A stretch of 16,893 nucleotides of DNA from Lachnospiraceae bacterium UBA3287 (GTDB lineage: Bacteria; Bacillota; Clostridia; Lachnospirales; Lachnospiraceae), in NCBI GenBank assembly GCA_002362155.1, contig DETN01000214.1, positions 1 to 16,893 of the forward strand. Reading direction: 5' to 3'. Below, in pieces: positions 7,472 through 12,498 of this stretch. The position numbers were made by a program, and so were the translations under genes. The notes under the pieces are model-generated. The model was not told where the DNA came from. It saw only the letters and a program-made list of their open reading frames with translations, and ran no database searches. Numbering within the stretch: the first letter of the stretch is position 1; each line of letters opens with the position of its first letter.

Positions 7472-9163
7472 TTAATCGATCTCCGTGATCAGGGGAAGGA
7501 TCATGGGCCTGCGCATTGTCTTTTTCCAGAAGAAATCTGTCAGAGCGGTCTTGACCGCAGTCTTCACCCTGTTCCAGTCGAAGTTCCTGCCGGGAGGGCA
7601 GGAAGCGATGGCCGTCTGGACGATCAGATCCGCCTCGTTCATCAGAACGTCGGCCTCCTTGACATAGACGAAGCCCCTGGAGGTGATCTCCGGCCCGGCC
7701 AGCAGCTGGCCGTTTCTGTCCATGGCCATGGTCACGATCACGATGCCGTCCTGGGCCAGGTGCTGCCTGTCCCTGAGGACCACGTTGCCCACGTCTCCCA
7801 CGCCCAGGCCGTCCACCAGGATGTTGCCCACAGGCACCTTTCCAGTGATCTCGGCCTTCACGTTTCCGTGGTCTTCTCCCAGCTCCAGAACGTCGCCGGA
7901 GCGGAGAATGAAGATCCGATCGCTGGTATAGCCCAGTTCTTTAGCGATCTTGGCCTGGGCGATCAGATGCCTGTATTCGCCGTGGACCGGAATGGTGATC
8001 CTGGGCTGGACCAGGGTATAGATCAGCTTGATGTCCTCCTGGCAGGGATGGCCCGATACGTGGACATCCTCGAAGATGACGTCGGCTCCCTTGAGCAGGA
8101 GCTTGTTGATCACGTTGGTGACGGCCTTCTCGTTGCCCGGGATGGGATGGGACGAGAAGATGATGGTATCGCCGGGGCCCACGGAGATCTTCTTGTGGGC
8201 GTCGTCCGCCATGCGGGACAGGGCCGCCATGCTCTCTCCCTGGCTGCCGGTGGTGATGATCACCGTCTGGTTTCCGGGATAGTTCTTCAGCTGGTCGATG
8301 CTGATCAGGGTATTGTCCGGCACGTTGAGGCATTTGAGCTCCGTGGCCGTCTCGATGATGTTGACCATGCTGCGGCCTTCCACCACCACCTTGCGGCCGT
8401 ACTTGTGGGCCGAATTGATGATCTGCTGCACCCTGTCCACGTTGGAGGCAAAGGTGGCGATGATGATGCGGGTGTCCCTGAGCTCCTGGAAGAGGGAGTC
8501 GATGGTCTTGCCCACGGTCCTTTCCGAAGCGGTGATGCCGGGGCGCTCCGCGTTGGTGGAGTCGCACATGAGGGCCAGGACGCCCTTTCTGCCCAGCTCG
8601 GCAAAGCGCATCAGATCGATGGCGTCGCCGTAGACAGGGGTATAGTCTACCTTGAAGTCGCCTGTATGAATGATGGTGCCCACAGGGGTTCCGATGGCCA
8701 GGGCCGCGGCGTCCACGATGCTGTGGTTGGTCTTGATAAATTCAACGCTGAAGCTGCCAAGTCTGACCGTGTCGCCAAAGCCCACCACATGGCGCTTCGT
8801 GATTTCCAGAAGCTCCTTCTCCCGGAGCTTGTTCTCTATAATGCCCATGGTCAGCCGGGTGGCGTAGACCGGGACATTGATCTTCTTCAGTACATAGGGC
8901 AGGGATCCGATATGATCCTCGTGTCCGTGGGTGATGACAAAGGCTCTGACCTTATCCAGATTTTCCTCCAGATAGGTCACGTCCGGTATGACCAGATCCA
9001 CGCCGAACATGTCATCTTCCGGAAAGGCAAGACCGCAGTCCACTACAATGATGTCATTCTCATACTCAAAGGCGGTGATGTTCATTCCGATCTGTTCAAG
9101 GCCGCCCAGAGGGATGATCTTCAGTCTGGACGCCTGAACCTTTTTATTTACTTTTTTCTTCAC
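7472..9163 (-). CDS. rnj: Ribonuclease J
   Basis: Metallo-beta-lactamase/beta-CASP ribonuclease with 5'-3' exonuclease and endonuclease activity in mRNA decay and rRNA maturation. The 563-residue protein has the zinc motif THGHEDHIG (78-86), H147 in TNHSI, HTGDFK (166-171, D169), the beta-CASP region with SSHPIPGNEKAV, GHPCQEDIKL and PVHGEYRHL, and the C-terminal dimerisation domain; B. subtilis RNase J1 is 555 residues. The start is a GTG at 9163 with GGAGG 5 nt upstream, overlapping the TGA of the DUF1292 gene in a GTGA junction, so the two are translationally coupled. J1 versus J2 cannot be decided with confidence, but all zinc ligands look intact, as in J1. The 57-base gap to the next gene holds only the MltG-like Shine-Dalgarno and a short GC-rich palindrome. 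Confidence 0.96.
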   Translation of the reverse strand: MKKKVNKKVQASRLKIIPLGGLEQIGMNITAFEYENDIIVVDCGLAFPEDDMFGVDLVIPDVTYLEENLDKVRAFVITHGHEDHIGSLPYVLKKINVPVYATRLTMGIIENKLREKELLEITKRHVVGFGDTVRLGSFSVEFIKTNHSIVDAAALAIGTPVGTIIHTGDFKVDYTPVYGDAIDLMRFAELGRKGVLALMCDSTNAERPGITASERTVGKTIDSLFQELRDTRIIIATFASNVDRVQQIINSAHKYGRKVVVEGRSMVNIIETATELKCLNVPDNTLISIDQLKNYPGNQTVIITTGSQGESMAALSRMADDAHKKISVGPGDTIIFSSHPIPGNEKAVTNVINKLLLKGADVIFEDVHVSGHPCQEDIKLIYTLVQPRITIPVHGEYRHLIAQAKIAKELGYTSDRIFILRSGDVLELGEDHGNVKAEITGKVPVGNILVDGLGVGDVGNVVLRDRQHLAQDGIVIVTMAMDRNGQLLAGPEITSRGFVYVKEADVLMNEADLIVQTAIASCPPGRNFDWNRVKTAVKTALTDFFWKKTMRRPMILPLITEID

Positions 9164-9426
9164 GTTTCCTCCAATAATATTCCCAGTTCATCAAGGGTGT
9201 CCTTGAAAAGGATCAGAACGGCGTCGATCTCACGCTCGTCCTCCACCACTTCATAAACGCTTTCCGGATCCAGGGGGCCCGCCGTGTCCTTGAGGATCAG
9301 GGCTTCTCCGTCCCCCTCCTCGGAATCCGCCACCAGAAGGTAGGTGATCCCGAAAAGCTTCTGCTGGTCCAGAATATAAAAATCTACAATCGAATTATCG
9401 TCTGCTGTAAGACTGATCTTTTCCAT
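9160..9426 (-). CDS. DUF1292 (YrzB-like) small acidic protein
   Basis: An 88-residue acidic protein of the DUF1292 family, function unknown. Typical family features are visible: a start like ISLTADDNSIVDFYILDQ, a LLVADSEEGDGEALILKD segment with acidic centre, and a C-terminal half ending ELGILLEE. The ATG at 9426 is taken because AAGGGG lies 7 nt upstream; the in-frame ATG at 9432 would leave one base to that site. The gene begins 19 bases after ruvX and overlaps rnj by four bases. The ireB-ruvX-DUF1292 order is conserved in many Firmicutes (yrzL-yrrK-yrzB in B. subtilis), which supports the call despite the short length. Confidence 0.88.
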   Translation of the reverse strand: MEKISLTADDNSIVDFYILDQQKLFGITYLLVADSEEGDGEALILKDTAGPLDPESVYEVVEDEREIDAVLILFKDTLDELGILLEET

Positions 9427-9445
9427 TTTCATTCCCCTTTATGGG

Positions 9446-9892
9446 TCACATCCCCCTGAGCTCCTCGAGCTTTTCGGGATGGCTGTTCATATAGTCTCTC
9501 AGGATGACGGCGGCCGCCAGCATGTCTACATATTTTTTGCGGTCGGCGCCCCGGATGCCCATTTCGTCCATAAGCTCGTCTGCCTCCACAGTGGTCAGCC
9601 TTTCGTCGGACATGACAACAGGGAGACCGGTCCTCCTCTGGAGTTTATCCTGAAACTCCAGGGTAAGCGTAGCCCGTTCCCCTTGGCTGTCATCCATATT
9701 CAGAGGCAATCCCAGGACGATCATCCCGACATTGTTTTCCCCGATCAGCTCCTCGATCCTCTGGAGAGTCTTCCTCAGCTGGGAAGGCCTCTCCCTGCGG
9801 ATGATCTCTTTGGGCTGAGCTGTCAAAAGCAGCTCGTCCGTCAGGGCCACCCCGCAGGTCCTGGAGCCGAAATCCAGTCCCATGATTCTCAC
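9446..9892 (-). CDS. ruvX: YqgF/RuvX family RNase H-fold nuclease
   Basis: Member of the YqgF family, annotated as a putative Holliday-junction resolvase and linked in E. coli to processing of pre-16S rRNA 5' ends. The 148-residue protein shows the RNase H-fold motifs: RIMGLDFGSRTCGVALTD at the start with catalytic Asp7, IVLGLPLNMDDSQGERA in the middle, SDERLTTVEA, and the final acidic DMLAAAVIL. The start is a GTG at 9892: GAGGAAA precedes it at 6 nt and the product then aligns from residue 1 with B. subtilis YrrK, about 138 residues. An upstream ATG at 9931 would add 13 residues without a Shine-Dalgarno. It lies between ireB (72-base gap, nothing notable in it) and the DUF1292 gene (19 bases). 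Confidence 0.93.
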   Translation of the reverse strand: MRIMGLDFGSRTCGVALTDELLLTAQPKEIIRRERPSQLRKTLQRIEELIGENNVGMIVLGLPLNMDDSQGERATLTLEFQDKLQRRTGLPVVMSDERLTTVEADELMDEMGIRGADRKKYVDMLAAAVILRDYMNSHPEKLEELRGM

Positions 9893-9898
9893 GTATTT

Positions 9899-9902
9899 CC
9901 TC
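9899..9902 (-). promoter_or_regulatory. Shine-Dalgarno deciding the ruvX GTG start
   Basis: GAGG within AGAGGAAA on the minus strand, 6 nt before the GTG at 9892. The upstream ATG at 9931 lacks such a site and would extend the protein beyond the family N terminus. Confidence 0.6.
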
Positions 9903-9964
9903 TTTCCGGGCACTTGCGACGTCTCATCCATGCTGCTCAGATCACGCGCCAGTCAGAAGCTTTT

Positions 9965-10273
9965 CTAGGCCCAGTGATTATTCCGGATATAGCTCTCCAT
10001 GATCTCTTCCACCAGTTCGTCGCGCTCCACCTTCATGATCAGGCTTCTGGCCCCCATGTAGTTGGTGATATAGGTGGGATCGCCGGACATGATATAGCCC
10101 ACGATCTGGTTCACGGGGTCATAGCCTTTCTCAGTGAGTGCTTCATAAACTACGGAAAGGATCTTTTTTGTGACGGATTCTTCGTCCTGATGGACCTTGA
10201 AATGCTGTGTCAGGCTCAGGTCCTTTTCGCTGTTGCCGTCGTCGCCGGCTACGGTAAATTTTCTTTTATCCAT
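9965..10273 (-). CDS. ireB: IreB family regulatory phosphoprotein
   Basis: Homologue of IreB (DUF965, YrzL), the small protein that in Enterococcus faecalis is a substrate of the Ser/Thr kinase IreK and influences cephalosporin resistance and cell-wall homeostasis. Conserved family sequence is plain: ALTEKGYDPVNQIVGYIMSG (about residues 46-65), DPTYITNYMGAR, and ERDELVEEIMESYI near the end. With the ATG at 10273 it is 102 residues, about 13 longer than the usual 88-90; the extra residues are at the N terminus (DKRKFTVAGDDGNSEKD). The stretch LSLTQHFKV corresponds to the threonine-containing region phosphorylated in IreB. Purine-rich AAAAAGGA precedes the start, though very close. Transcription probably starts at the promoter near 10330. 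No IreK/PrkC kinase or phosphatase gene is within the window. Confidence 0.92.
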   Translation of the reverse strand: MDKRKFTVAGDDGNSEKDLSLTQHFKVHQDEESVTKKILSVVYEALTEKGYDPVNQIVGYIMSGDPTYITNYMGARSLIMKVERDELVEEIMESYIRNNHWA

Positions 10274-10329
10274 TCCTTTTTCTCTCTTCTTCAGGCTGGG
10301 GTGCATAGAAAACAAAGTTATACGTTTAC

Positions 10330-10358
10330 ATCTTACCCCATTTATATGCAGGTTTCAA
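10330..10358 (-). promoter_or_regulatory. Sigma-A type promoter for the ireB operon
   Basis: Minus-strand TTGAAA (10353-10358) and TAAGAT (10330-10335) with a 17-base spacer that is A/T-rich toward the middle. The -35 matches the consensus at five of six positions. The predicted transcript start near 10323 lies about 50 bases before ireB, in the only sizeable gap (144 bases) between mtaB and trkH, so this is the likely head promoter of the long ireB-to-trkH unit. Confidence 0.65.
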
Positions 10359-10373
10359 CGATTATTGTTTGCG

Positions 10374-10395
10374 CCGCTCCCGGGCCGGGAAGCGG
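10374..10395 (-). repeat. GC-rich hairpin after mtaB, possible weak terminator
   Basis: CCGCTCCC (10374-10381) and GGGAAGCGG (10387-10395) form an 8-bp stem with one bulged base and a 5-nt loop, about 22 bases past the mtaB stop and upstream of the ireB promoter. On the minus strand it is followed by CGCAAACAATAATCG and not by a T tract, so it is not a canonical intrinsic terminator. It may slow read-through or protect the mtaB mRNA end. Confidence 0.4.
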
Positions 10396-10417
10396 GAAAT
10401 GCAGGCGCGCTGCCTTT

Positions 10418-11818
10418 TCAGATCGTCTCCGCAAAGACCGCTTCGCTTCCCGGGGCCTTTGCCAGGATCCGGACCCTGCAGAGGTCTCCCGCCTGCAGGT
10501 CCCCTTCCGCGGGGACAAGGCAGCGGACATATCTCTTGGTATGGCCGGACCAGTACTCTTTTGTGCCTTCCAGGACCCTTTCCTCCAGGAGGACCTCCTC
10601 TTCCTGCCCGGAGAAGCTCTCTCTGTAGCGCCAGGCCTGGGCCTTTGTCAGAGAAAGGAGGATATCGCTCCGCTCCCCCTTTACCGTCTCCGGCACCTGG
10701 CCCTTCATCTTCGCCGCTATGGTCCCCTTCCTTACGGAATATTTGAATACATGGATCTCATAAAAGGAGACCTCCTCCAGGAAAGCCCTGGTGGCGGCAA
10801 ACTCTTCCTCCGTCTCTCCGGGGAAGCCCACGATGACGTCCGTGGTAACTGCAGGCCTGTCAAAGTATCTGCGAAGCCTTTTTACATTCTCCAGGTATTC
10901 CTCCGCGCTGTAGTGGCGGTTCATCCGCTTCAGGGTGGCGTCGCACCCCGACTGGAGGGAGAGATGGAAGTGGGGGCAGAGCTTGGAGAGGTCGGAGATC
11001 TTCTGTACGAACTCCTCTGTCATGATCCTGGGCTCCAGGGAGCTTAAGCGGATCCTTTCGATCCCGGGCACCTGCTGGATGCGGGACAGGAGGTCATAGA
11101 GGGCCCTGCCGGACTTTACGGGGTCGAAGCGGACCACGCCCTCCGTGTCCCATTCCAGGCCGTAGGAGGATACATGGATGCCTGTCAGCACCACCTCCCG
11201 GATCCCTTTCTCCGAAAGTGCTTCGATCTCCCTGAGGATCTCTTCCGGCTTCCTGCTGCGGATCCTGCCCCTGGCAAAGGGAATGATGCAGTAGGAGCAG
11301 AACTGGTTGCAGCCGTCCTGGATCTTGATATAGGCCCTGGTATGACCGGGCTCCTTCAGCTGCATGTCCTCGTACTGGGGACGGAGGGAGAGATCCTCCA
11401 TGGTATCTCCTCCCAGAAGCTTGCCGGGGCCGGAGATCTCCGGAGAAGAGATTTCTTTCCCCTCCTGTCCCAGGGACGCCAGATAGCGGTCCAGGATCTG
11501 GGCGATCTGCCCCTTCTTATTGTTGCCGATGGCCAGATCGATGGCAGGATCCGTAAGGACTCTGTCTTTGTCCGTTTCCACGTAGCAGCCCACCGCGATG
11601 ACCAGGGCGTCCGGATTCATCTTCTTTGCCCTGTGGAGCATCTGCCGGCTCTTGCGGTCCGCGATATTGGTCACGGTGCAGGTGTTGACCACGTACAGGT
11701 CAGCCCTCTGGCCGAAGTCTACGGTCTCGTAGCCCCGCTCTTCCAGAAGCTGCTTCATGACATCCAGTTCATAGCTGTTGACCTTGCATCCAAGGTTATG
11801 ATAGGCGACTTTTTTCAA
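10418..11818 (-). CDS. mtaB: tRNA t6A37 methylthiotransferase MtaB
   Basis: Radical-SAM methylthiotransferase converting N6-threonylcarbamoyladenosine-37 of tRNA to its 2-methylthio form. Domains in the 466-residue product: N-terminal MTTase domain with cluster cysteines C11 (NLGCKVN), C47 (NTCTVTN) and C78 (VGCY); radical-SAM barrel with CNQFCSYC (C170, C174, C177) and FARGRIRSR; and a TRAM-like C-terminal part from about 400. The LGCKVN and TNIADRKSRQ sequences favour MtaB (YqeV) over MiaB or RimO. The start is a TTG at 11818 with AGGAG 7 nt upstream, giving (M)KKVAYHNLGCKVN as in homologues; in-frame ATGs at 11854 and 11884 would add 12 or 22 non-conserved residues without a comparable site. 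It is followed by a hairpin and a new promoter, so it may be largely monocistronic. Confidence 0.94.
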   Translation of the reverse strand: MKKVAYHNLGCKVNSYELDVMKQLLEERGYETVDFGQRADLYVVNTCTVTNIADRKSRQMLHRAKKMNPDALVIAVGCYVETDKDRVLTDPAIDLAIGNNKKGQIAQILDRYLASLGQEGKEISSPEISGPGKLLGGDTMEDLSLRPQYEDMQLKEPGHTRAYIKIQDGCNQFCSYCIIPFARGRIRSRKPEEILREIEALSEKGIREVVLTGIHVSSYGLEWDTEGVVRFDPVKSGRALYDLLSRIQQVPGIERIRLSSLEPRIMTEEFVQKISDLSKLCPHFHLSLQSGCDATLKRMNRHYSAEEYLENVKRLRRYFDRPAVTTDVIVGFPGETEEEFAATRAFLEEVSFYEIHVFKYSVRKGTIAAKMKGQVPETVKGERSDILLSLTKAQAWRYRESFSGQEEEVLLEERVLEGTKEYWSGHTKRYVRCLVPAEGDLQAGDLCRVRILAKAPGSEAVFAETI

Positions 11819-11825
11819 TGCTTTT

Positions 11826-11830
11826 CTCCT
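11826..11830 (-). promoter_or_regulatory. Shine-Dalgarno deciding the mtaB TTG start
   Basis: AGGAG on the minus strand 7 nt before the TTG at 11818. Upstream ATG codons at 11854 and 11884 have no such site and lie before the conserved N terminus. Confidence 0.65.
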
Positions 11831-11862
11831 GCCGGCATTTCTTCCCTCTGTCATAGACCATT

Positions 11863-11880
11863 CCGGGACCCCTGTCCCGG
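11863..11880 (-). repeat. GC-rich inverted repeat in the mtaB leader
   Basis: CCGGGAC (11863-11869) and GTCCCGG (11874-11880) form a perfect 7-bp stem with a 4-nt loop, 45-62 bases before the mtaB TTG. It overlaps or directly follows the possible transcript start near 11876. It may be an operator, an mRNA 5' stabiliser, or chance in GC-rich sequence. Confidence 0.35.
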
Positions 11881-11882
11881 TC

Positions 11883-11888
11883 ATTGTA
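11883..11888 (-). promoter_or_regulatory. Possible -10 element for mtaB
   Basis: Minus-strand TACAAT, five of six to the -10 consensus, about 65 bases before the mtaB start. No acceptable -35 hexamer is found 16-18 bases upstream and no TGN extension is present, so the assignment is weak. Confidence 0.25.
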
Positions 11889-11936
11889 TGTTAATACCGC
11901 AGGGGAGAGGACCGCCTCGTCCCCCGGGCCCGCCTC

Positions 11937-11959
11937 TGCAGACAAAAACAATGTCTGCA
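11937..11959. promoter_or_regulatory. Dyad-symmetric site upstream of the HPr-like promoter
   Basis: TGCAGACA (11937-11944) and TGTCTGCA (11952-11959) are a perfect 8-bp inverted repeat around a 7-base A-rich centre. It ends 6 bases before the -35 hexamer of the HPr-like gene, a usual place for an activator or repressor operator, and lies between that gene and the divergent mtaB. No protein is assigned to it. Confidence 0.45.
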
Positions 11960-11965
11960 AGCTTG

Positions 11966-11994
11966 TTGACAAAAATCAGAGGGAAACGTACTAT
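11966..11994 (+). promoter_or_regulatory. Sigma-A type promoter of the HPr-like gene
   Basis: A perfect -35 TTGACA (11966-11971), a 17-base spacer, and -10 TACTAT (11989-11994, four of six). Transcription should start near 12001, giving a leader of about 47 bases before the ATG at 12048. Confidence 0.75.
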
Positions 11995-12007
11995 GAGAGT
12001 GTAAATT

Positions 12008-12020
12008 TGAAACGGTTTCA
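12008..12020 (+). promoter_or_regulatory. Perfect 13-bp palindrome at the start of the HPr-like leader (cre-like)
   Basis: TGAAAC-G-GTTTCA, centred about 14 bases after the predicted transcript start. The TGAAA...CG...TTTCA pattern recalls LacI/GalR-family operators. Compared with the CcpA cre consensus the right half fits but the left half is one base short, so CcpA binding is only a possibility. A 6-bp mRNA hairpin is the alternative reading. Confidence 0.45.
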
Positions 12021-12047
12021 GTATGCTGATTACGGAGGCACAATTAT

Positions 12048-12293
12048 ATGAAGACAGTCAAGATTTCCTTAAATTCCATCGATAAGGTCAAGTCTTTCGT
12101 GAATACCATCTCCCGATATGATTACGACTTTGACCTGGTTTCCGGCCGGTACGTCATCGACGCCAAGTCCATCATGGGCATCTTCTCTCTGGATCTGTCC
12201 AGGCCCATCGACCTGAACATCCACGCGGAAGGCCTGGACGAGCGCGGCACTTCCGAAATTCTGGATGTGCTGAAGCCCTATATCGTGGAATAA
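12048..12293 (+). CDS. HPr-like protein lacking the active-site histidine (Crh-like)
   Basis: An 81-residue protein with the HPr fold sequence pattern. Its strongest match is KSIMGIFSLDLSRP (40-53), equivalent to HPr around regulatory Ser46, here Ser41. Aligning from that serine back, the HPr active-site segment His15-Ala-Arg17-Pro becomes Ser10-Ile11-Asp12-Lys13, so the phosphocarrier histidine and its arginine are absent; the protein should not relay phosphate in the PTS. Bacillus Crh likewise lacks His15 and acts only through Ser46-P, as corepressor of CcpA; whether this protein does so is inference. The ATG at 12048 is preceded by GGAGG at 9 nt. It is the only plus-strand gene, alone between its own promoter and terminator, and no enzyme I or HPr kinase is nearby. 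Similar proteins are, to my recollection, widespread in Lachnospiraceae as HPr family proteins. Confidence 0.83.
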   Translation: MKTVKISLNSIDKVKSFVNTISRYDYDFDLVSGRYVIDAKSIMGIFSLDLSRPIDLNIHAEGLDERGTSEILDVLKPYIVE

Positions 12294-12340
12294 GCAAAGA
12301 GGCAGAGGCGCAGGCCCTGCATCCCGCCGCGGAATAATCC

Positions 12341-12390
12341 AAGGAGCCATGCCGTAAGGCATGGCTCCTTTTCTATTTCTCTTTTCTGTT
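12341..12390 (+). terminator. Strong intrinsic terminator of the HPr-like gene
   Basis: A perfect 13-bp stem (12341-12353 with 12358-12370), arms beginning AAGGAGCC and ending GGCTCCTT, with loop GTAA, followed by the T-rich TTCTATTTCTCTTTTC. It lies 47 bases after the HPr-like stop. On the minus strand the same hairpin could help end thiI transcription, but it is then followed by GGATTATT, a poorer tract. Confidence 0.88.
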
Positions 12391-12401
12391 TCCGCCTCAG
12401 G

Positions 12402-12457
12402 CCGCGTTCTTTATTCCGCGCTCTTTATTTCGCTTTATTTATTCCGCGTTCTTTTCT
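12402..12457. repeat. Four-copy 14-bp imperfect tandem repeat
   Basis: Four consecutive 14-base units at 12402, 12416, 12430 and 12444. Units 1 and 2 read CCGCG(T/C)TCTTTATT and differ at one base; unit 3 is more diverged; unit 4 again starts CCGCGTTCTTT. It lies in the 205-base gap between the convergent HPr-like and thiI genes, after the terminator. No function is evident; the rest of the gap holds only the hairpin and C/T-rich sequence. Confidence 0.7.
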
Positions 12458-12498
12458 GTCTGCGGCCCTTCTTTTTTCCCGGGAGCCTTCCCTTCAGG

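Noticed and set aside
7442..7475. GGGCGCGGGCCC near the rnj stop as a terminator
   Set aside because: Only a 4-bp stem and no T tract on the minus strand; the next gene follows within 57 bases.
7334..9256. Plus-strand open frame of 640 codons antisense to rnj
   Set aside because: Same composition artefact as the glnN shadow; rnj on the other strand has every catalytic motif and a coupled start.
9479..11047. Plus-strand open frame of 522 codons over ruvX, ireB and mtaB
   Set aside because: It runs through an intergenic promoter region and three real genes; no recognisable domain.
11819..11884. N-terminal extension of MtaB from ATG 11884 or 11854
   Set aside because: The added residues are not conserved, both ATGs lack a Shine-Dalgarno, and the TTG at 11818 has an ideal one.
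12481..12498. Small hairpin GGGA-AGGC-TCCC after thiI as its terminator
   Set aside because: The stem is 4 bp and is followed by A-rich, not T-rich, sequence on the minus strand.
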